NCBI GenBank assembly: GCA_003452275.1
Contig: DMIT01000086.1
Span: 1 to 14,934 of the forward strand
Origin: Rhodospirillaceae bacterium
GTDB lineage: Bacteria > Pseudomonadota > Alphaproteobacteria > Micavibrionales > Micavibrionaceae
Length of the DNA: 14,934 nucleotides
Direction: 5' to 3'
Shown here: piece after piece, positions 7,427 to 14,421 of the stretch
How positions within the stretch are numbered: position 1 is the first letter of the stretch
Layout of the letters: every line of letters starts with the position of its first letter
Made by a program: the position numbers and the translations under genes
Notes under the pieces: generated by a model
Seen by the model: only the letters and a program-made list of their open reading frames with translations
Databases searched by the model: none
Told to the model about the DNA's origin: nothing

Positions 7427-7453
7427 ATTCTTTCTCAAGATCTTGGAAAGAAT
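7427..7453. promoter_or_regulatory. Near-perfect palindrome at the start of the orphan gene
   Basis: ATTCTTTC (7427-7434) and GAAAGAAT (7446-7453) are exact reverse complements. Between them lie one unpaired T and the 10-base palindrome CAAGATCTTG (7436-7445). The whole 27-base element is symmetrical apart from that one base. It ends four bases before the 377-aa gene's ATG on the minus strand and contains that gene's purine-rich ribosome binding site. It could be an operator or an RNA hairpin that blocks translation. No T-run follows in the minus direction, so it is a poor terminator for the hydrolase gene upstream. Confidence 0.45.
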
Positions 7454-7487
7454 ACATAAATTCAATTTATATGCAAATAAATTATTT

Positions 7488-8261
7488 CTATAATATTTCG
7501 GGAGTGGTGTTTTTCAGTATTCTTTCCACGTGCGAAGATAGCAGTTCCAAATCCTCGTCTCTGGCCAGACGGTGGTCGCCGTCGTTTATGAGGATGACTT
7601 CGGGTGGGGTGGGAGAGGTGATATGGGTGGCGAGTTTTTGTGCGGTCTGGTAGGGGACAATATTGTCCAGTTTTCCTTGCAGCAAAATGATCGGGCAGGT
7701 CAGGGGAAGGGGGCGGTTAAAGATTAAATGCTGCTCCCCTTCCTGCAGCAATTTGAGGGTGAGGGTATCGCCGTCGGGGGTGGTGATATAACCTTGTTGT
7801 TTGCAGAGGGCGCGTTGAGGGTCGGTCATTTCATGGTGCCAGACATGATGTGTGAAATCGGGGGCGGCGGCGATGCCGATAAAGCCTTTGATGCGGGAGC
7901 CTAATGCCTTCGCAACCAAAAGGCCGATCCAGCCGCCCATGGAAGAGCCGATCAGGATCATATCGCCTTTGACCGTCGCTTTGATAACGTCCAGCGCGTC
8001 TTGCGCCCAGTCGCCGATGCAGCCATCGCGGAAATCTCCGTCCGAGGCCCCATGTCCGCTATAATCAAACCGCAGGAAGCGATAGGTATGTTGGGCACAA
8101 AAATGATCCAGAAAGGCGGCTTTGGTGCCGGTCATATCGGAACGATATCCCCCAAAAAAGACAAGGGTCGGAAAGCTGTCAACGCCTTCGCGCAAGCGAT
8201 AGGCAAGTTTTTTGCCGTTATTTCGGGATAAATAATGTAGAGGGCCGTTTGAAATCATCAT
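7488..8261 (-). CDS. Alpha/beta hydrolase, ABHD10-like
   Basis: A serine hydrolase of the alpha/beta fold, 256-257 residues. The closest pattern I recognise is the ABHD10-like thioesterase/esterase group found in many alphaproteobacteria. Numbering from the second ATG (8258): oxyanion-loop region VFFGGYRSDMTGTKA (about 33-47), DYSGHGASDG (about 65-74), nucleophile elbow GSSMGG with Ser106, acid Asp198 in QGKLDNIVP, and His229 in NDGDHRL. The full catalytic triad is therefore visible. The substrate is unknown; acyl esters or S-acyl thioesters are plausible. The reading frame is open far upstream (to 8684), but that part is antisense to the glycosyltransferase gene and lacks family similarity, so I start at the tandem ATGs at 8261/8258. 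It is divergent from the glycosyltransferase operon with about 60 bases between starts. Confidence 0.88.
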   Translation of the reverse strand: MMISNGPLHYLSRNNGKKLAYRLREGVDSFPTLVFFGGYRSDMTGTKAAFLDHFCAQHTYRFLRFDYSGHGASDGDFRDGCIGDWAQDALDVIKATVKGDMILIGSSMGGWIGLLVAKALGSRIKGFIGIAAAPDFTHHVWHHEMTDPQRALCKQQGYITTPDGDTLTLKLLQEGEQHLIFNRPLPLTCPIILLQGKLDNIVPYQTAQKLATHITSPTPPEVILINDGDHRLARDEDLELLSSHVERILKNTTPEIL

Positions 8262-8319
8262 ATCCCATGCTATAAATCCCGCGCTGGCGACGCAAGCAAA
8301 TATGTATGAGAAAAAAAGA

Positions 8320-9489
8320 ATGGCAAAACCAAGACCCGAGTCCAAAAAACGCAAATTAACTGTTCTGCAGGTCATTCCCAATATGGGGGCAGGCGGCGCG
8401 GAGCAGACGACGGTTGATGTCACGGCGGCCCTGACCAAGGCGGGGCATAAGGCGATTATCGTGTCCAACGGCGGCCCGCGCGTGATTGATTTGCAACGTG
8501 CCGGCGGCAAGCATATCGAAATGCCTGTCCATTCCAAAAACCCGTTGACGATCTGGCGCAATGCTGCGCGGTTGAAACGCATTATCCGTGAATATAAGGT
8601 CGATATTATCCATGCCCGTTCGCGTGCGCCGGCGTGGAGTGCGCTGAAAGCCGCGCGCGATACCGGAATCAAGTTTTTAACCACCTGCCACGCCCCCTAT
8701 AATATCCGCGGGTCAGAATGGAAACGCAAATATAATTCGGGGATTGCCAAAGGCGATCTGGTGATCGCTAATTCGGAGTTTGTGGCGCATTATCTGGTGG
8801 ATGAATATGCCGTTCCGATCCCTCAAATTCGCGTCATTCCGCGCGGTATCCCGCTGGACAAGTTCGATTTGTCGAAATTATCCGCCGAACGCATGTTAAA
8901 ACTGGCGCAGGCATGGCGTATTCCCGAAGTGGCAACGTTGATCTTGTTGCCCGGGCGATTGACGCGTTGGAAAGGCCAGACCATATTGATCGAGGCCATA
9001 TCCAAACTGAAACGCAAGGATGTTTATTGCGTCTTACTGGGTGATGCGCAGGGACGTACCGAATATCGCGACGAACTGGAAGCCATGATCCATGATTATC
9101 ATCTGGAAGACCGTGTACGCATTGCCGAACATTGTGACGATATGGCGGTGGCCTATAAAATGGCGAATGTCGTCGTCTCTGCCTCTATCGAACCAGAGGG
9201 ATTCGGGCGCGTGGCGGTGGAGGCACAGGCCATGGGCGTGCCGACCATCGCCACGGCGATTGGCGGTTCGAAAGAAACGATCATTCCCGGTGTGACAGGG
9301 TGGCTGGTGCCGCCCAATGATGCCGATGCCCTGGCAAAGACTATTCACAAGGTATTGGCTTTGCCTGCCGAAGAGCGTGAGAATATCTCGTTGCAGGCCT
9401 TTCACCATGCCCGCACCCATTTCACCAAAGAGCAGATGACAGGAGCCACCTTGCTGGTTTATGACGAATTGATGGGGCAAGGGGACTAG
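8320..9489 (+). CDS. Glycosyltransferase family 4 (GT-B fold)
   Basis: A retaining GT4-type glycosyltransferase of about 389 residues that transfers a sugar from a nucleotide-sugar donor, most likely during LPS core, O-antigen or other surface glycan synthesis. The N-terminal Rossmann half opens with LTVLQVIPNMGAGGAEQTTVD, the acceptor-side signature of this family. The C-terminal half has PGRLTRWKGQTILIEA (the donor-phosphate R...K site) and EPEGFGRVAVEAQAMGVP, which carries the E-x7-E motif, followed by TAIGGSKETI and GWLVPPND. The ATG at 8320 is chosen because GAGAAA lies six bases upstream; an in-frame ATG at 8302 would add six residues but has no ribosome binding site. The GT9 gene begins four bases after the stop, so the two are one operon. 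There is no membrane segment, so the protein is likely cytoplasmic or peripheral at the inner membrane. Confidence 0.9.
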   Translation: MAKPRPESKKRKLTVLQVIPNMGAGGAEQTTVDVTAALTKAGHKAIIVSNGGPRVIDLQRAGGKHIEMPVHSKNPLTIWRNAARLKRIIREYKVDIIHARSRAPAWSALKAARDTGIKFLTTCHAPYNIRGSEWKRKYNSGIAKGDLVIANSEFVAHYLVDEYAVPIPQIRVIPRGIPLDKFDLSKLSAERMLKLAQAWRIPEVATLILLPGRLTRWKGQTILIEAISKLKRKDVYCVLLGDAQGRTEYRDELEAMIHDYHLEDRVRIAEHCDDMAVAYKMANVVVSASIEPEGFGRVAVEAQAMGVPTIATAIGGSKETIIPGVTGWLVPPNDADALAKTIHKVLALPAEERENISLQAFHHARTHFTKEQMTGATLLVYDELMGQGD

Positions 9490-9493
9490 GGGC

Positions 9494-10453
9494 GTGGCGC
9501 AGCAAAATATCCTTGTTATCAAGCTGGGGGCGCTGGGGGATTTTATCTATGCGCTGGGGCCCATGGCCGCCATTCGCCGGCATCATCCGCAGGACAAAAT
9601 CACTTTGCTGACCACCAAGCCTTTCGTGAAAATGGCTGAATCTTGCGGCTATTTTGATGAGATTATCCTCGATCGCAAACCGAGATTGTTTGATGTGGCA
9701 GGGTGGTTTCGGTTGCGTGCTGCACTCAATGCTGCACAATTTTCCCGCGTTTATGATTTGCAAAATAATGACCGTACCGCTTTATATTTTAAACTATTCC
9801 ATCCCAAACCCGAATGGGTGGGCGCGGTCAAAGGGGCTTCGCACCGCAATGCATCTCCCGAACGATCTCTTGTGCATGCTTTTTTAGGTCATCGTCAGAC
9901 CTTGGCGGTCGGCGGGGTTGAAAAGGTGGAACTGGATTCGCTGGATTGGTTTCAACAGGATGTGACGCAATTCGCGTTAAAAGTGCCATATGTTTTGGTG
10001 GTTCCGGCATGTTCGGCGGCGCATCCCGAGAAAAGATGGCCAATCGCCCATTTTCGCGCGATCATCGGCAAATTGATTTTGCAGGGATATCAGCCGGTTA
10101 TCATTGGTTCCAAGGAAGATAAAGAAATCAACGATCAGGTGACGCGCGGGATCGAGGGGCTTTTGAACCTGACCGGCAAAACCGCTCTTGCCGATATTCC
10201 ATCCCTTGCCAAAGGCGCGGTTGCGGCGATCGGCAATGATACCGGCCCGATGCATATGGCTGCAGTGGCGGGTTGTCCCGTGGTGATGTTATTCTGCAAT
10301 CAAACCAGCAGCATCAAAATGCACGCTCCCCCGAAAGAATCGGGCGTCAAGGCACTGGAAGCCATGAATTTGGAAGACATTACGCCGCAAAATCTATGGG
10401 TTAAATTTCAGGAACTTGTTTCCGAGAGCAGAGACGGTTCAGATAACCGATAA
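9494..10453 (+). CDS. Glycosyltransferase family 9 (heptosyltransferase family)
   Basis: A 319-aa GT-B enzyme of the ADP-heptose:LPS heptosyltransferase family (GT9). The N-terminus ILVIKLGALGDFIYALGP carries the acceptor-side G..GD signature. The C-terminal domain has KRWPIAHFRAII, PVIIGSKEDKE, and the donor-site GNDTGPMHMAAVAGCPVVMLF with the GP.H motif. Family members add heptose to the lipid A-Kdo core on the cytoplasmic face of the inner membrane; the exact donor here cannot be read from sequence. The start is a GTG. AAGGGG (9479-9484) lies nine bases upstream inside the end of the GT4 gene, four bases away, so translation is probably coupled. The 3' end overlaps the convergent ArsR-type gene by 53 bases, an unusually long tail-to-tail overlap. 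Confidence 0.9.
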   Translation: MAQQNILVIKLGALGDFIYALGPMAAIRRHHPQDKITLLTTKPFVKMAESCGYFDEIILDRKPRLFDVAGWFRLRAALNAAQFSRVYDLQNNDRTALYFKLFHPKPEWVGAVKGASHRNASPERSLVHAFLGHRQTLAVGGVEKVELDSLDWFQQDVTQFALKVPYVLVVPACSAAHPEKRWPIAHFRAIIGKLILQGYQPVIIGSKEDKEINDQVTRGIEGLLNLTGKTALADIPSLAKGAVAAIGNDTGPMHMAAVAGCPVVMLFCNQTSSIKMHAPPKESGVKALEAMNLEDITPQNLWVKFQELVSESRDGSDNR

Positions 10454-10712
10454 TATCCACGACTTGCGGGTGGCTGATCGAGTAATAGATTGTTTGGGCA
10501 TCGCGGCGGGTTTTGACCAGATTATCTTCGCGCATCTTTGCCAAATGCTGGGACAGGGCAGACTGGGAAATGCCCACAATGCCTTCTAATTCCCTCACCG
10601 ATTTTTCCCCTTCGCACATTGCGCAAAGTGCCATCAATCTCTTTGGATTAGAAAGAGATTTCAAAATAAGCGATATTTGCTGAATTTCAGCTTTTAAACC
10701 TTCAATATCCAT
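10401..10712 (-). CDS. ArsR-family repressor, BigR/SqrR/YgaV-like
   Basis: A 103-aa winged-helix regulator. SNPKRLMAL (21-29) and the recognition region ISQSALSQHLAKMREDNLV (48-66), followed by the wing TRRDAQTIYYSI, are characteristic. Cys30 and Cys95 occupy the positions of the redox cysteine pair in BigR, SqrR and YgaV, which sense persulfide or sulfide by forming an internal polysulfide link; Cys33 is additional. The metal-site box of classical ArsR (ELCVCD) is absent. By homology it would bind DNA as a dimer and repress sulfide- or redox-response genes. No sulfur oxidation gene is visible nearby, and the adjacent SDR gene and its own promoter are the local candidate targets. AAGG lies seven bases upstream of the ATG. 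The gene follows the SDR gene on the same strand by 34 bases and overlaps the GT9 gene by 53 bases tail to tail. Confidence 0.88.
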   Translation of the reverse strand: MDIEGLKAEIQQISLILKSLSNPKRLMALCAMCEGEKSVRELEGIVGISQSALSQHLAKMREDNLVKTRRDAQTIYYSISHPQVVDIIGYLNRLCSRKQVPEI

Positions 10713-10726
10713 ATCACAACCTTAAG

Positions 10727-10752
10727 GAGTAGATTAAATAGAAATTCTACTC
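10727..10752. promoter_or_regulatory. Inverted repeat between SDR gene and ArsR gene
   Basis: GAGTAGA (10727-10733) and TCTACTC (10746-10752) are exact reverse complements around a 12-base AT-rich centre. The element spans the SDR stop codon and ends 14 bases upstream of the ArsR start. A 26-base AT-centred dyad here fits an ArsR-type operator. A transcript hairpin is the alternative; four Ts follow on the + strand only, so any terminator role would serve + strand readthrough. Confidence 0.35.
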
Positions 10753-11517
10753 TTTTGGCAAGTCTTTTTTGTCTGGCAGCCTTGCAAAAATTGCAGAACT
10801 CAGAGCGGTAGGCAATAAGGCAAGCAGTTTCAAGGTGATAGACATCTGCCATGGAAAACTGAAACGTGGATTTTTTTGCTCTATTTCCCGTATCATCCTT
10901 GATACTGCGTCTTTGGTTTCTAATAAGAATGGCATTTGGAAATCATTGGCATCTGTCATTCTGCTGACGATGAACCCCGGGCAGATCACAGTGACTTGCA
11001 CATTGAATGCTGAAAGTTTTGTGCGCAATGCTTCGCCATAAAAACGCACAGCTGCTTTGGATGCGGAATAAGCAGGAGCGGATGGCATCGGCACATAGCC
11101 GGCGAGTGAACTGATAAGGACAATATGCCCCGATTTCTTTGCAACCATATCGGGCAAAGCCGGATAGATGGTGTTCAGGACACCGCTCAGGTTCGTGTCG
11201 AATATCTGATAGTCTTTGGTGATGTCTTCGATTTCCTGCCCGCTGAATCCTCCTGAAATTCCTGCATTGGCGATGACGAGGTCGAGGCCGACTTCTGCGC
11301 TGATTTCCCCGATCCATGCGCTCATGGCGGCGCGGTCGGTGACATCCAGAACTTTGGCAAAGGCTTCCGCCCCTTTGGCGCGGCAGCTTGCCGCCACCTG
11401 ATCGAGCCGTGTCGCATCGCGTCCACACAGGAAAAGTTTGACGCCTGCTACCGCATATTGATACGCAAATTCTTCTCCAAGACCGCTGGAGGCCCCCGTA
11501 ATCAATATATTTTTCAT
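10747..11517 (-). CDS. Short-chain dehydrogenase/reductase (SDR)
   Basis: A classical SDR oxidoreductase of 256 residues using NAD(P)H. The nucleotide-binding motif TGASSGLG is at 7-14, LDVTD at 57-61, NAG at 84-86, the catalytic Ser in LISSLAGY (136 or 137), and YSASK with Tyr150 and Lys154. CPGFI follows at about 179. Arg33 in CGRD suggests a preference for NADP(H). The C-terminus after residue 220 is hydrophobic (ITLKLLALLPTALSSAIF), a pattern seen in SDRs that act on lipid substrates or associate with membranes. The substrate is unknown. It is upstream of the ArsR-type gene on the same strand, with 34 bases between them, and is divergent from gmk with a 61-base gap that must hold both promoters. 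Confidence 0.9.
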   Translation of the reverse strand: MKNILITGASSGLGEEFAYQYAVAGVKLFLCGRDATRLDQVAASCRAKGAEAFAKVLDVTDRAAMSAWIGEISAEVGLDLVIANAGISGGFSGQEIEDITKDYQIFDTNLSGVLNTIYPALPDMVAKKSGHIVLISSLAGYVPMPSAPAYSASKAAVRFYGEALRTKLSAFNVQVTVICPGFIVSRMTDANDFQMPFLLETKDAVSRMIREIEQKNPRFSFPWQMSITLKLLALLPTALSSAIFARLPDKKDLPKE

Positions 11518-11578
11518 CTACCGCGTCCGTTTCTATAAAAAGTGATGACAGAGTCTAACAAATATGTAGAATTACACC

Positions 11579-12217
11579 ATGTCATTTCTTCCTATCAAAC
11601 GCCGTGGTCTGCTTTTTATTCTTTCTTCCCCGTCAGGGGCAGGGAAGACAACCATCACGCGCGCCCTGCTGGAGCAGGATAAACATTTAAGCATCTCCGT
11701 ATCCGTGACCACCCGCCAACCGCGCCCGGGTGAGGTTGACGGCAAAGATTATTTCTTTGTCAGTAAGGAAAAATTTGACCAGATGGTCGAAAATAATGAA
11801 TTGCTGGAGCATGCCAAAGTGTTCGGCAATCACTATGGAACTCCTTTGATGCCTGTTGAAAAGGCCTTGGCCAATAGTCAGGATATTATTTTCGATATTG
11901 ATTGGCAGGGGACGCAGCAATTAAAGCAAAAGCTGGTCAATGACCTTGTGACCGTCTTTATTCTGCCGCCATCGCAGGACGAACTGGAACGCCGTCTGCG
12001 ATCCCGCCAACAGGATGATGAAGCGATTATTACCGAACGTATGAAAAAAGCATCCGATGAAATTTCCCATTATTCCGAATATGATTATATTATCGTTAAT
12101 CATGATTTAAATCGCTCCATTCTGACCGCGCAGAGCATTCTGGAAGCAGAGCGGAGCAAAAGGCGTCGCATCACCGACCTGCCGAATTTTGTCAGGACAT
12201 TGATGGGTGATGCGTAA
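11579..12217 (+). CDS. gmk: Guanylate kinase
   Basis: Cytoplasmic kinase that converts GMP and ATP to GDP and ADP in purine nucleotide synthesis. At 212 residues it has the usual length. The P-loop SPSGAGKT (17-24) is followed by the GMP-binding lid region SVTTRQPRPGEVDGKDYFFV, then ELLEHAKVFGNHYGTP and DIDWQGTQQLK, all guanylate kinase signatures. DYIIVNHDL near residue 160 completes the fold. No clear ribosome binding site precedes the ATG at 11579 (the sequence is GAATTACACC), so translation may rely on a short leader. It is divergent from the SDR gene. The type IVB secretion genes begin 168 bases downstream in the same direction; I see no functional link and take the proximity as positional only. 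Confidence 0.97.
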   Translation: MSFLPIKRRGLLFILSSPSGAGKTTITRALLEQDKHLSISVSVTTRQPRPGEVDGKDYFFVSKEKFDQMVENNELLEHAKVFGNHYGTPLMPVEKALANSQDIIFDIDWQGTQQLKQKLVNDLVTVFILPPSQDELERRLRSRQQDDEAIITERMKKASDEISHYSEYDYIIVNHDLNRSILTAQSILEAERSKRRRITDLPNFVRTLMGDA

Positions 12218-12385
12218 AAGGTCGGATTTGATCCTTCCGTTGTCGGGTGGTTGTCTGTCCTGTCATTATCGTGTAAATTCAAATCATCTTTTTGGTAAAA
12301 TTTTAACATTTCGGTGCTGAACTGAAATATGCTATTCAGGGAATGGTATCTTCATAAATCTTTTTTGACTTTAGTTAGGTAAAAT
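12218..12385 (+). promoter_or_regulatory. Upstream region of the dot/icm genes
   Basis: A 168-base gap between gmk and dotI, AT-rich in its second half, that probably carries the promoter of the secretion genes. A loose match is TTAACA followed about 19 bases later by TATGCT. CTGAA and TTCAG form a small inverted repeat around it. The dotI ribosome binding site is a weak TTAGG (12375-12379). No convincing gmk terminator with a T-run was found. Confidence 0.3.
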
Positions 12386-13114
12386 ATGTCCGACTCTCAT
12401 CCTGCCAGCGCCCAGAACCCAAGACCCTCGAGACCAGCAGGGGCACCGGTGAAAAAGCCTGTGGCCAAAACAGCGAGCGAACAAAGCGAAGTCGAGATGC
12501 TGAAAAGCGTCGGGTCGGTCATCGTACGTAATGAATTTTACCGCGATGGATATCGCACCTTATTGCGTATTGCGGTGATCGAGGCGATGATTATTCTGGC
12601 GTTAGTCGGCGCGATGTATTTTGTGATCGAAGTTCATCAACCTGAAAATCGCTATTTCGCAACCACTGAAGATGGGCGTTTGGTGCCGATGGTCGCCTTG
12701 AGCGAACCGAATTTGAGCGTTCCCGCTTTGATGTCGTGGAGCGCGCAAGCGGCAACCGAGGTGATGACGTTCGGTTTCAACGATTATAAGCGCCGTTTGC
12801 AACAGGCTTCTCGCAATTTTACGCGTCTGGGATGGGTCAGCTTTACCTCTGCGCTTGAAAAGTCGCGCATCATCGAAATGGTGGAGGCCAACGGGCAAGT
12901 GGTATCGGCTGCCCCCGCCAGTGCGCCGATTCTGATTTCGGAAGGGGTCGTCAACGGACGTTACCAATGGCAGGTGCAAGTGCCTCTGGTGGTGACATAT
13001 CAGGCCGGATCATCCATACGTGATGACAAAATGCTGGTCACGCTCCTTCTTGTTCGTGTTCCGAAACTCGAAAGCCCGAACGGCGTCGGGATCGAGCAGT
13101 GGATTGCTCGTTAA
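12386..13114 (+). CDS. dotI: Type IVB secretion protein DotI/IcmL (TraM-like)
   Basis: DotI is an inner-membrane component of Dot/Icm (type IVB) secretion systems. Its periplasmic domain resembles VirB8 and links the inner membrane to the core complex. This 242-aa protein has a Pro/Ala/Lys-rich cytoplasmic tail (1-35), the family block VIVRNEFYRDGYRTLLRIA (45-63), one membrane helix (about 62-83), and a periplasmic domain starting HQPENRYFATTEDGRLVP. Later family blocks are ALSEPNLS, MSWSAQAATEVMTFGFNDY, FTRLGWVSFTSALEKS, and GRYQWQVQVPLVVTYQ. The tail makes it longer than the roughly 212-aa Legionella protein. It is first in the icmL-icmK-icmE order, with dotH 113 bases downstream. Confidence 0.93.
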   Translation: MSDSHPASAQNPRPSRPAGAPVKKPVAKTASEQSEVEMLKSVGSVIVRNEFYRDGYRTLLRIAVIEAMIILALVGAMYFVIEVHQPENRYFATTEDGRLVPMVALSEPNLSVPALMSWSAQAATEVMTFGFNDYKRRLQQASRNFTRLGWVSFTSALEKSRIIEMVEANGQVVSAAPASAPILISEGVVNGRYQWQVQVPLVVTYQAGSSIRDDKMLVTLLLVRVPKLESPNGVGIEQWIAR

Positions 13115-13227
13115 AAAACGACAAAATATTGTACAGGAACGATTTCTTGGGCCCATATTCATATTGCTCTTGTGGTTGTTCCAGTATATCCTTCCGTTGA
13201 TTTTTAAGTAAACCGCACGGGGTGTGC

Positions 13228-14421
13228 ATGATGAAATTTTATCTTTTCCGCATTCAGATAGTCTTAATTATGGCTATCTTTATCAGCGTTTGCGCTGGCG
13301 CACAGGCCCAAACACCCTCTACAGCGGTGCCGCCTGATGATTCCGAAACCCAAACTTTAATGCAAGACCCGCCGCCCGCTACCTCTTCGAAAAATCAAAA
13401 GGCCAAGTCGGATGCCCCACCTAGTCTGGCGGATTATTTAAACAATGCTGGTGTGGCTCAGGTTCCATCTACGCCGTCAACATCTGGTGCCCCTGCGCCT
13501 GCTGCCGATGGCAATACGGTTGCTGTTCCCACCATGGAAATGAATGCATTGCAGGCAGGAGATACGGTGCCGGTTGCGATTCCGGATAGCCCTGAAGTCG
13601 AGAAAGCCAAGTCTGCTGCGTCGATCAGAAAAGAAGCTTTCGGTATGGCGTCAGACCAGTTGATGCCTTTAAAACCTGCCGAAATCCGCCGTATGCTTGA
13701 GATGTATGATGAAACCAAGCAAGCATCGGAAACGCCGGTTTACCCAAGCCCCGAGCCTGAATCCTCTTTCCAGACGGTGTCCCTGGATCCCGGTGCAAAA
13801 CCTTTGGTTATCAAAACCGCTATGGGCAATGTGACAACGGTGAGCATTGTGGATGTGACGGGACAGCCATGGCCGATTCAGGATTTGACATGGGCTGGTG
13901 ATTTCCAGATTGAACAGCCGGATAGCGGAAGCCATATGTTACGTATTATCCCGACTTCTGAATTTGCAACTGGTAACGTGTCGATGAGATTGGTGGGGTT
14001 GAACCCTCCTGTCATTTTTAGCCTTAAGGCAGAACGCAAAACTGTTCATGTCCGTCTGGATGTCCAGATTCCTGAACTCGGGCCGAATGGTGTCCTGCCG
14101 CCGATGGATGTTCCTGTCAGTACCAAAGCCGGTGACGAATTCATGACGTCGATTCTGGTAGGAGTGGTGAAGGGAAGCGATACGACACAGTTAAAGGTCG
14201 ATGGTATTGATGGTCGCACCACAGCGTATAGCAAAGGCGGCATGGTTTATATCCGTACTCCTTATACGATGTTATCCCCTGCATGGAGCAGTTCTGTCCA
14301 ATCCGGCGATGGAACCAAAGTATATGCACTGAATTATAGCCCTGTTATCCTCTTGTCTGATAAAGGGAAAATGGTGAGAGCCTACCTCTCACACAAGGAG
14401 AGATCTGATGAGCAATATTGA
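13228..14421 (+). CDS. dotH: Type IVB secretion protein DotH/IcmK (TraN-like)
   Basis: DotH is an outer-membrane-associated subunit of the type IVB core complex, related to TraN of IncI plasmids. The product is 397 residues. Residues 1-27 form a Sec signal peptide ending AGAQA, with cleavage expected before Gln28; the Cys22 context (ISVC) does not fit a lipobox. A long Pro/Ala/Thr/Ser-rich linker runs to about residue 110. The conserved part begins IRKEAFGMASDQLMPLKPAE, continues with SLDPGAKPLVIKTAMGNVTTVSIVDVTGQPWPIQDL, and includes the beta-rich DVQIPELGPNG and C-terminal strands. I start at the ATG at 13228 rather than the GTG at 13222 because GGGG is then about six bases upstream. dotG begins inside its 3' end with a 14-base overlap, indicating coupled translation. 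Confidence 0.92.
   Translation: MMKFYLFRIQIVLIMAIFISVCAGAQAQTPSTAVPPDDSETQTLMQDPPPATSSKNQKAKSDAPPSLADYLNNAGVAQVPSTPSTSGAPAPAADGNTVAVPTMEMNALQAGDTVPVAIPDSPEVEKAKSAASIRKEAFGMASDQLMPLKPAEIRRMLEMYDETKQASETPVYPSPEPESSFQTVSLDPGAKPLVIKTAMGNVTTVSIVDVTGQPWPIQDLTWAGDFQIEQPDSGSHMLRIIPTSEFATGNVSMRLVGLNPPVIFSLKAERKTVHVRLDVQIPELGPNGVLPPMDVPVSTKAGDEFMTSILVGVVKGSDTTQLKVDGIDGRTTAYSKGGMVYIRTPYTMLSPAWSSSVQSGDGTKVYALNYSPVILLSDKGKMVRAYLSHKERSDEQY
14374..14392 (+). promoter_or_regulatory. Hairpin just upstream of the dotG ribosome binding site
   Basis: GTGAGAG (14374-14380) and CTCTCAC (14386-14392) form a perfect 7-bp stem with a 5-base loop, CCTAC. It lies inside the end of dotH and stops two bases before the dotG Shine-Dalgarno AAGGAG (14395-14400). 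It leaves that site free, so it may keep it exposed or mark an mRNA processing or stability point. There is no T-run, so it is not an intrinsic terminator. Confidence 0.4.

Noticed and set aside
7427..7487. Intrinsic terminator of the hydrolase gene
   Set aside because: The palindrome is not followed by a T-run in the minus direction, and it overlaps the next gene's ribosome binding site.
8262..8684. N-terminal extension of the hydrolase reading frame, adding about 140 residues
   Set aside because: It lies antisense to the start of the GT4 gene, shows no domain similarity, and the hydrolase fold begins after the tandem ATGs at 8261/8258.
12218..12300. Rho-independent terminator after gmk
   Set aside because: Only a 4-bp stem (GGAT/ATCC) is visible and no T-run follows directly.
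13115..13227. Possible short hydrophobic peptide (FLGPIFILLLWLFQYILPLIFK frame) between dotI and dotH
   Set aside because: The frame has no start codon with a ribosome binding site in the gap. AGGAA at 13135-13139 is well placed only for a TTG in a different frame.
13228..14421. DotH as a lipoprotein through Cys22
   Set aside because: The residue before the Cys is Val, which does not fit the lipobox, and an AQA signal peptidase I site follows five residues later.
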